Source: Pilimelia anulata
GTDB taxonomy: Bacteria; Actinomycetota; Actinomycetes; Mycobacteriales; Micromonosporaceae
Direction: 5' to 3'
DNA length: 64,000 bases
Assembly: GCF_014647895.1 (NCBI RefSeq)
Contig: NZ_BMQB01000002.1
Span: 1-64,000 of the forward strand
How positions within the stretch are numbered: position 1 is the first letter of the stretch; each line of letters starts with the position of its first letter. The notes under the pieces were generated by a model. It was not told the DNA's origin and ran no database searches. It saw only the letters and a program-made list of their open reading frames with translations. A program made the translations under genes and the position numbers. Positions 24,514 to 30,593 of the stretch are shown piece by piece.

Positions 24514-25398
24514 ATGTACAGCCTGGTCAGCGCCTCGGTGCTGGGGTTCGACCTGACCCGCCTCGCCGGCGGGTCGGCGGTCGCGCGGGTCCTGCTGCGC
24601 GCGCTGACCCTGCGCCACGAGGACCTGCCGGTACTGGCCGCGGCGCTGCCCGGCCCGGACCGGCGGGCCGAGCTGTGGCTGGAGGTCGAGCAGGCCGCCG
24701 CGCGGGTGCCGACGATCCGCAAGCTCGGCGACGAGGTCACGCTGGAGACGCTGGGGCAGGTCCGGACCGCCCCGATCGGCTCCGTTGACGGCCTGCTCGG
24801 CTGCCTGCGCCACGACATCCTGTCCTGGACCTGGACCGGCTCCGGCCGGGAGGCCCGGCAGAGCGAGGAGGCCGAGCGGGCCACCGCGGTGCTCTGCGAC
24901 GCGGCCGTCGCGGCGTACCTGCGCGACCAGCTCCCCGACGGCACCCGGCGGCAGCTCGGCGCCGGCTGGGTCTCCTCGGCCCGGCGGCTGCCCATCCCCG
25001 GCCCGATCGACCTGGGGCCGCACCACGCGGCCGTGAAGAACCTGCTCACCGAGGTCCGCAGCCTGGCCCCGACCGCGACCCGGCGGCTCGTCCGGGCGGG
25101 CGAGGACCAGCGGCGCAGCCAGGCGTCCGGCTGGGCCACGGCGGTCCACTCGGCGTCCTGGGCGGCGTACCTGTCGGACCGGGTGCGCACGGCCGCCGCC
25201 GCCCAGCTCCTGCTGGTGGAGGCGCTGGACAACGGGGTGGTCACGCTCGCCGACCGGGCGGCCGGGGTGTGGAACCTGGTCAGCGGCGCCGTCCAGGCGC
25301 TCGTGGTCCGGGACCTGCTGGACACGCAGGCCGCCTACCGGCTGGTAGCCCCGGTGCTGACCGTGCTCGGCCCGGCCTGGCTGGACCGCTCCAAGTAA
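24514..25398 (+). CDS. Unknown helical protein encoded inside the chemotaxis cluster
   Basis: A 294-residue protein I cannot place. It has no signal peptide, no clear membrane helix, and no receiver, Hpt, CheW or catalytic motif. It is almost entirely helical and rich in Ala, Leu and Arg, with segments such as VARVLLRALTLRHEDLPVL and ASWAAYLSDRVRTAAAAQLL. The ATG at 24514 is preceded by AGGAAGG. It sits between cheW and cheB on the same strand, separated from both by over 100 nt, with palindromes before it and the cheB promoter after it. A role in signalling or array assembly is a guess from position only. Confidence 0.75.
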   Translation: MYSLVSASVLGFDLTRLAGGSAVARVLLRALTLRHEDLPVLAAALPGPDRRAELWLEVEQAAARVPTIRKLGDEVTLETLGQVRTAPIGSVDGLLGCLRHDILSWTWTGSGREARQSEEAERATAVLCDAAVAAYLRDQLPDGTRRQLGAGWVSSARRLPIPGPIDLGPHHAAVKNLLTEVRSLAPTATRRLVRAGEDQRRSQASGWATAVHSASWAAYLSDRVRTAAAAQLLLVEALDNGVVTLADRAAGVWNLVSGAVQALVVRDLLDTQAAYRLVAPVLTVLGPAWLDRSK

Positions 25399-25447
25399 CC
25401 CGGATTGCGCTTGGTGACGGAGTAAATCCGTAGGGTGAGGGTAGACC

Positions 25448-25475
25448 CTAAGCTCCGCCAGCCCGGGGGCCGATA
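25448..25475 (+). promoter_or_regulatory. FliA/WhiG-like promoter of the cheB operon
   Basis: CTAA (25448-25451), 17 nt, GCCGATA (25469-25475); read as TAAG-N16-GCCGATA it matches the classic TAAA...GCCGATAA consensus of sigma-28-type factors well. It ends 49 nt before the cheB GTG. Confidence 0.6.
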
Positions 25476-25524
25476 GTGTCGCGCACCGCTCGCGGTGCCC
25501 CGGCTACCGCTCGGAGGACCCCAC

Positions 25525-26835
25525 GTGATCTCGGTTCTCGTCGTCGACGACTCCGTCGTCGTCCGCCGGCTCATCCAGGACGCCCTGGCCGGTGCCGGGG
25601 ACATCGAGGTCGTCGGTACCGCGCCGAACGGCCGCCGCTCGATCGAGCAGGTCGCCGCGCTCCGCCCCGACGTCGTCACCATGGACATCGAGATGCCCGA
25701 GATGAACGGCATCGAGGCCGTCCGGGAACTGCGCCGCGCGGGCGAGCGGGTACCGGTGATCATGTTCAGCACGCTCACCGCCAACGGGGCCTCGGCCACC
25801 CTCGACGCGCTCAGCGCGGGCGCCACCGACTACGTCACCAAGCCGGCCAACACCGGCAGCGTGAACGCCTCGATCGCCGCCGTCCGGGAGCAGCTCGTCC
25901 CGCGGATCCGGGCGCTCGGCAGCCGCGGCGCCGCCCGGCGCGGCGCGGCCGGCGCTGCCGCCCCGCTCGCCCCCGCGGCCCCGACCGCCGCGGCCCCGAC
26001 CGCCGCGGCCCCGGCCGCCCCGGCCCGCCCCGCGCCGCCCACCCGGCCGACGCCGCCGGCCCGGCCCGCCAACCCCGCGCCCGCCGCCGCGCTGCCCGCC
26101 CGCCCGGCGGCGCGGCCCGCCGACCGGGACCGCCAGCCCCCGACCTCCCAGCGCGACGGCCGGGTGCCGGGCCTCACCCACCGGCCGGTCGTGGCCGCCG
26201 CCCGGGCCGTACCGCGGCCGGGGATCGGCACCGGCCGGGTCGACGTGCTCGCCATCGGCTCGTCCACCGGCGGGCCGGACGCGCTGGCCAGGGTGCTCGC
26301 CGCGCTGCCGGCCGGGCTGCCGGTACCGGTGGTGGTCGTGCAGCACATGCCGCCGGTGTTCACCACGATGTTCGCCGACCGGCTGGACCGGACCGTCGCG
26401 CTGGCCGTCCGGGAGGCCGCCGCGGACACCCCGCTGCGCCCCGGCCACGTGTACATCGCCCCCGGCGACCGGCACCTGGAGGTCGTCCGGCGGGGGACCG
26501 AGGTGGTCACCCGGCTGACCGAGGCGCCGCCGGAGAACTCCTGCCGGCCCGCCGTGGACGTGCTGTTCCGCTCGGTCGCCGCCACGTACGGGCGGGGGAC
26601 GCTCGCCACCGTCCTCACCGGCATGGGCCACGACGGGCGGGCCGGCGCCGACGTGCTGCACCGGGCCGGCGCCGAGATCGTCGTCCAGGACGAGCAGTCC
26701 TCGGTGGTCTGGGGCATGCCCGGCGCGGTCGCCGAGGCCGGCCTCGCCGACTCGATCAAGCCGCTGGCCGCCATCGGCGGGTACCTGGCCGGGCGGGCCG
26801 GCGCCGGCCGGGCCGCGGCGGGGACCGCCCGGTGA
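25525..26835 (+). CDS. cheB: Chemotaxis protein-glutamate methylesterase CheB
   Basis: A 436-residue adaptation enzyme that removes methyl groups from chemoreceptors when phosphorylated by CheA. Receiver: D8/D9, phospho-acceptor D54 in VTMDIEMPEMNG, K106 in VTKPA. The linker (about 132-235) is unusually long and rich in Ala and Pro. The esterase domain has catalytic S247 in GSSTGGPDAL, H274 in VQHMPP and D370 in GMGHDG. The GTG at 25525 is preceded by GGAGGA. The stop overlaps the cheR start (GTGA). Confidence 0.95.
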   Translation: MISVLVVDDSVVVRRLIQDALAGAGDIEVVGTAPNGRRSIEQVAALRPDVVTMDIEMPEMNGIEAVRELRRAGERVPVIMFSTLTANGASATLDALSAGATDYVTKPANTGSVNASIAAVREQLVPRIRALGSRGAARRGAAGAAAPLAPAAPTAAAPTAAAPAAPARPAPPTRPTPPARPANPAPAAALPARPAARPADRDRQPPTSQRDGRVPGLTHRPVVAAARAVPRPGIGTGRVDVLAIGSSTGGPDALARVLAALPAGLPVPVVVVQHMPPVFTTMFADRLDRTVALAVREAAADTPLRPGHVYIAPGDRHLEVVRRGTEVVTRLTEAPPENSCRPAVDVLFRSVAATYGRGTLATVLTGMGHDGRAGADVLHRAGAEIVVQDEQSSVVWGMPGAVAEAGLADSIKPLAAIGGYLAGRAGAGRAAAGTAR

Positions 26836-27683
26836 CCGCCCCCACGCTGCCGGCGGCGGAGTTCGCCTACCTGAGCGAGCTGCTGCGCCGCGAGTCCTCG
26901 ATCGTGCTCGGGCCGGACAAGGAGTACCTGGTCCAGGCCCGGCTGCTGCCGCTGGCCCGCAAGTCCGGCGCGGCCAGCGTCGGCGACCTCATCGCGAGCG
27001 TCCGCCAGCGCGCCGACCGCAGCACCGTCCAGGCGATCGTGGACGCGATGACCACGAACGAGACGTCGTGGTTCCGGGACAACGAGCCGTACGCCGCGCT
27101 CACCGCCACCGTGCTGCCGCAGCTCCTGGCGGCCCGGTCGGCGCAGCGCCGGCTGCGGGTGTGGTCGGCCGCCTGCTCCAGCGGGCAGGAGACGTACAGC
27201 CTGGCGATCACGCTGCACGAGTTCCTGCCGGCCGGCTGGACGTACGAGATCACCGCCACCGACATCTCGGCCGACATGATCGCCCGGGCCGAGGCCGGCC
27301 GGTACAGCCAGATCGAGATCAACCGGGGGCTGCCGGCGCGGATGCTCGTGCACTACTTCGAGCGGGCCGGCGCGCAGTGGCAGGTCGCCCCGCTGCTGCG
27401 CCGCAACGTCCACTTCCAGCGGCTCAACCTGGTCGCGCCGCCGTCGGCGATGGCGCCGTTCGACCTGGTCTTCCTGCGCAACGTGCTGATCTACTTCGAC
27501 ATCCCCACCAAGCGCACCGTGCTGCGCCACGTGGGCCGGCTCATGCGGCCGGACGCCTGGCTGTTCCTCGGCGCGGCGGAGTCGACGATCGGCGTGGACG
27601 ACAGCTTCCGCCGGGTCGCCGCCGGCCGGACCTTCGCGTACCAATCGGGCCGCCCGGCGGGCAGCGGACAGGGAAAGGGCTGA
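26832..27683 (+). CDS. cheR: Chemotaxis protein methyltransferase CheR
   Basis: A 283-residue SAM-dependent enzyme that methylates receptor glutamates and so opposes CheB. The N-terminal helical domain is followed by TTNETSWFRDNEPY, the SAM motif VWSAACSSGQETYSLAI, TATDISADMIARA and the DLVFLRNVLIYFD segment, all standard CheR signatures. There are no TPR or tether extensions. Starts at GTG 26832 overlapping the cheB stop, and is followed after five bases by cheY. Confidence 0.95.
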   Translation: MTAPTLPAAEFAYLSELLRRESSIVLGPDKEYLVQARLLPLARKSGAASVGDLIASVRQRADRSTVQAIVDAMTTNETSWFRDNEPYAALTATVLPQLLAARSAQRRLRVWSAACSSGQETYSLAITLHEFLPAGWTYEITATDISADMIARAEAGRYSQIEINRGLPARMLVHYFERAGAQWQVAPLLRRNVHFQRLNLVAPPSAMAPFDLVFLRNVLIYFDIPTKRTVLRHVGRLMRPDAWLFLGAAESTIGVDDSFRRVAAGRTFAYQSGRPAGSGQGKG

Positions 27684-27688
27684 GGCGC

Positions 27689-28075
27689 ATGCGGGCACTC
27701 ATCGTCGACGACTCCCGCGCGATGCGGCGCATCCTGCGCCGGATCGTCGAGGGGCTCGGCTTCACCGCCGTCGAGGCGGGCGACGGGCAGGCCGCCCTGG
27801 ACGCGATCGCCGCGCTGGACACCCCGCCCGACCTGGCGCTCGTCGACTGGAACATGCCGGTGATGGACGGGCTGGCCTTCGTCAGCGCCGTCCGGGCCGA
27901 GCCGGGCCTGCGCCGGATGACCGTCGTCATGGTCACCACCGAGAGCGAGCAGAGCCAGATCGTGCGCGCGCTGGCCGCCGGGGCGCACGAGTACGTCATC
28001 AAGCCCTTCACCCCGGAGTCGCTGGCCGAGAAGCTCGCCCTGCTGGGGCTCGTACCGAACGGAGCAAGCCTATGA
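27689..28075 (+). CDS. cheY: Chemotaxis response regulator CheY (first copy)
   Basis: A 128-residue receiver that carries the signal from CheA to the flagellar switch (FliM/FliN). D7/D8, phospho-acceptor D53 in LVDWNMPVMDG, T83/T84 in MVTTE and K105 in VIKPF are all in place. The ATG at 27689 follows GAGGCGC. Its stop overlaps the cheX ATG (ATGA), which fits joint production of CheY and its phosphatase. Confidence 0.93.
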   Translation: MRALIVDDSRAMRRILRRIVEGLGFTAVEAGDGQAALDAIAALDTPPDLALVDWNMPVMDGLAFVSAVRAEPGLRRMTVVMVTTESEQSQIVRALAAGAHEYVIKPFTPESLAEKLALLGLVPNGASL

Positions 28076-28551
28076 GTGGCGACGAGGCGTTCATCGAGCC
28101 GACCGACGTCGACCTGAAGGACATCGCCGACCAGGTCTGGGCGTCCTACCTGGACCCCGACGGGGTGGCCCCGCTGGAGCTGGCCGACGGCCCGCCCGGC
28201 GCCTTCGACGCGCACGCGTCGATCTCGATCACCGGCCCGTGGCACGGGCACGTCGTGGTCGCCTGCTCGCGCGGCGCGGGCACGGCCGCGGCCGCGGCGT
28301 TCCTGGACCAGCCGCCGGAGGACATCGGCGAGGACGACCTCGCGGACACGCTGGGCGAGCTGGTCAACATCATCGGCGGCAACGTCAAGAGCATGCTGCC
28401 GCCCGGCTGCCTGCTCGCGCTGCCGCAGGTGGTGCTCGGCGCGGGCGCGGTCACCCGGCTGCCGGGGGCCACCCGGATCTGCGAGCTGGCCGGCGCGTGG
28501 CAGGGGGAGCCGGTATCGATCAGCATGTGGCACGAGAAGAGGGAGGGCTAG
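28072..28551 (+). CDS. cheX: CheX-family CheY-phosphate phosphatase
   Basis: A 159-residue protein. LGELVNIIGGN (E96, N99, N104) is the catalytic E-x-x-N-x-x-x-x-N signature of the CheC/CheX/FliY phosphatases, preceded by the usual sheet FDAHASISITGPW and a helix with FLDQPPEDI. It should speed dephosphorylation of CheY and reset the motor signal. Lying between two cheY genes, each overlapping or nearly touching it, it could act on either. Confidence 0.85.
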   Translation: MSGDEAFIEPTDVDLKDIADQVWASYLDPDGVAPLELADGPPGAFDAHASISITGPWHGHVVVACSRGAGTAAAAAFLDQPPEDIGEDDLADTLGELVNIIGGNVKSMLPPGCLLALPQVVLGAGAVTRLPGATRICELAGAWQGEPVSISMWHEKREG

Positions 28552-28553
28552 CC

Positions 28554-28919
28554 GTGAAGATCCTGATCGCGGACGACAGCCGGGTGATGCGCCAGATCGT
28601 GACCCGGACGCTGCGCCAGGCCGGGTTCGACGGGCACGAGCTGGTCGAGGCGGCGGACGGCACCCAGGCGCTCGACCTGGTCACCAAGGAGCACCCGGAC
28701 CTGGTGATCTCCGACTGGAACATGCCCGGCCTGACCGGCATCGAGGTGCTGCGCCGGGCCCGGGCCAGCGGCGCGGACATGCCGTTCGGCTTCGTCACCT
28801 CGGAGTGCACCGAGGAGATGCAGAAGCAGGCCGAGGACGCCGGCGCCCGCTTCTTCATCGTGAAGCCGTTCACCGCCGAGCGCTTCGATGAGGTGTTATC
28901 GCCGATTATCGGGGCATGA
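28554..28919 (+). CDS. cheY: Chemotaxis response regulator CheY (second copy)
   Basis: A 121-residue single receiver with D7/D8, phospho-acceptor D54 in ISDWNMPGLTG and K104 in IVKPF. The switch position is in VTSEC, so serine replaces the threonine of the first copy. The GTG at 28554 is preceded by GGGAGGG. Only two bases part it from cheX and its stop overlaps the next start (ATGA). Two CheY proteins in one operon suggest either motor control by one and phosphate draining by the other, or separate outputs. Confidence 0.92.
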   Translation: MKILIADDSRVMRQIVTRTLRQAGFDGHELVEAADGTQALDLVTKEHPDLVISDWNMPGLTGIEVLRRARASGADMPFGFVTSECTEEMQKQAEDAGARFFIVKPFTAERFDEVLSPIIGA

Positions 28920-29413
28920 GTACAGGTATGACCGTCACGCTGCCCGGGCTGCTACAGGTGCGCACACTGCTCGACGACCTGCTGGACCCGGAGGTCGAGG
29001 TCGTCCCCGGCGACCCGACGAAGACCGACGACCTGCCGAAGACGCTGGTCGCGCTGTACGTCGACAACTCCTCCCGGCTCGTCGCGGTCCTCGGCCTGGA
29101 CCTCCCGCTGGCCGCCAACGCCGGCGCGTCGCTGGGCCTGCTGCCGCCCGGCGGGGCCGAGGACGCCGTCGAGGAGGGCGCGCTCACCCCGCCGCTGGAG
29201 GAGAACGTCCGCGAGCTGTGCAACATCTTCGCCAGCCTGCTCAACCGCGAGGGCGGGCCGCACGTGAAGCTGCACCAGGTGTACCCGCCCGGCACCGAGG
29301 CGCCGTCGGACGCCCGCGCCTACCTGCTGGCGCTCGGCCGGCGGGAGGACGTCCGGGTCAGCATCGCCCGGTACGGCACCGGCCGGCTCGCCCTGGCGCT
29401 GGCCGAGGAGTAG
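28916..29413 (+). CDS. Divergent CheX/CheC-like protein, function unproven
   Basis: A 165-residue protein coupled to the second cheY (ATGA overlap). The order of elements follows CheX: a sheet with LVALYVDNSSRLVAVLGLD, an alanine-rich helix (AANAGASLGLLP), then ENVRELCNIFASLLN. That last segment has E100 and N103 in the E-x-x-N spacing of CheX, but the second asparagine is displaced (N110 instead of position 108) and the glycine before it is lost. It may be a CheY phosphatase of altered type or a catalytically dead CheY binder. Last gene of the cheB operon. Confidence 0.7.
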   Translation: MSTGMTVTLPGLLQVRTLLDDLLDPEVEVVPGDPTKTDDLPKTLVALYVDNSSRLVAVLGLDLPLAANAGASLGLLPPGGAEDAVEEGALTPPLEENVRELCNIFASLLNREGGPHVKLHQVYPPGTEAPSDARAYLLALGRREDVRVSIARYGTGRLALALAEE

Positions 29414-29419
29414 CCGCCC

Positions 29420-30253
29420 TCAGGACCAGGTTCGGCCGGTGAGCCGCTCGTACACCTCGACGTACCGGGCCCGGGTGGCGTCCACCACCTCGGCCGGCAC
29501 GACCGGGGCGGGCGGGCGGCGGTCCCAGCCGGCCCGGGTGGACCAGTCGCGGACGAACTGCTTGTCGTACGAGAACTGCGGGCCGCCCGGCTGCCACCGG
29601 TCCGCCGGCCAGAACCGGGACGAGTCGGACGTCAGCACCTCGTCGGCCAGCGTCAGCGTGCCGTCGGCGGCCCAGCCGAACTCCAGCTTCGTGTCGGCCA
29701 CCAGCACCCCCCGCTCGGCCGCGACCGCGGCCCCCCGGGCGTACACCGCCAGCGTGATCCGGCGCAGCTCGGCGGCGGTGTCCGCGCCCACCGCGCCGGC
29801 CACCTCGGCGTGGGTGAGGAACTCGTCGTGCGCGCCGACCGGCGCCTTCGTCGTCGGGGTGAAGATCGGCTCGGGCAGCCGGTCGCCCTCCACCAGCCCC
29901 GCCGGCAGCGCCACGCCGGAGACGGCGCCGTGCGCGGTGTACTCGGCCAGGCCGAGGCCGGCGAGGTACCCGCGGGCGATGCACTCGACCGGCACCATCC
30001 GCAGCCGGCGGCAGCGGATCGCCCGCCCGGCCAGCTCGGCCGGCACGTCGTCGGCCGAGATCACGTGGTGCGGGACCAGGTCGGCGAGCTGCTCGAACCA
30101 CCACAGCGACAGCGCGGTGAGCAGCCGCCCCTTGTCCGGGATCGGGGTCGGCAGGACGACGTCGTAGATCGACAGCCGGTCCGAGGCCACGAGGACCAGG
30201 TCCTCGCCGTCGGCGTACACGTCGCGCACCTTGCCCGAATGCAGCAGCTCCAC
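29420..30253 (-). CDS. purC: Phosphoribosylaminoimidazole-succinocarboxamide synthase (SAICAR synthetase)
   Basis: A 277-residue cytosolic enzyme that joins aspartate to CAIR with ATP in purine synthesis. HSGKVRDVYADGEDLVLVAS, the SIYDVVLPTPIPDKG segment, the PVECIARGYLAG motif and VLVADTKLEFG are diagnostic. The GTG at 30253 lies downstream of GGAAGGGG. It is a housekeeping gene sitting between the chemotaxis and flagellar blocks. Its 3' end lies six bases from the converging CheX-like gene, with no hairpin between them. Confidence 0.95.
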   Translation of the reverse strand: MELLHSGKVRDVYADGEDLVLVASDRLSIYDVVLPTPIPDKGRLLTALSLWWFEQLADLVPHHVISADDVPAELAGRAIRCRRLRMVPVECIARGYLAGLGLAEYTAHGAVSGVALPAGLVEGDRLPEPIFTPTTKAPVGAHDEFLTHAEVAGAVGADTAAELRRITLAVYARGAAVAAERGVLVADTKLEFGWAADGTLTLADEVLTSDSSRFWPADRWQPGGPQFSYDKQFVRDWSTRAGWDRRPPAPVVPAEVVDATRARYVEVYERLTGRTWS

Positions 30254-30304
30254 GCCGCGGCCCCTTCCCGTCGGTCACCCAGGGCCACGACGGTACCGAC
30301 CGCG

Positions 30305-30336
30305 GGCGCCGCCGCCGCCCCCGGGGCGGCCGGCGC
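30305..30336 (-). terminator. Probable hairpin terminator of the flhA operon
   Basis: An imperfect GC-only stem, GCGCCG...CCGCCCC paired with GGGGCGG...CGGCGC, at the stop codon of the 85-residue gene. It lies before purC and lacks a T-run, so the call is tentative. Confidence 0.4.
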
Positions 30337-30593
30337 TACGGGGCGTCGGCGGGGACCGCCGGCTCGGCGTCGGCCCCCTCCTCGCCGCGGCGGCGCAGCG
30401 GGTGCTCGGTCGCCCTGCGGCCGTACCCGGCGGTGATGAAGCGCAGGATGGCCAGCATGACGATGGCGATCGGGACGGCGATGAGGAACCGGATCAGCGC
30501 GTCCTCGATCGTCAGGTCGCCGGTCACCAGGACCCGGTAGAACGCCGGCGCGGAGATCGCCAGCGCGATGATGAGCGTGGCCGGACGGATCAC
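30336..30593 (-). CDS. Small membrane protein at the end of the flhA operon
   Basis: An 85-residue protein with two hydrophobic helices (about 4-21 and 32-52) and a charged C-terminal tail rich in Arg, Glu and Ala. I do not recognise the family. The GTG at 30593 is preceded by GGGAGGAG and overlaps the stop of the FlhF-like gene (GTGA), so it is made together with that protein, suggesting a linked function in the flagellar base or as a membrane docking partner. Confidence 0.7.
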   Translation of the reverse strand: MIRPATLIIALAISAPAFYRVLVTGDLTIEDALIRFLIAVPIAIVMLAILRFITAGYGRRATEHPLRRRGEEGADAEPAVPADAP

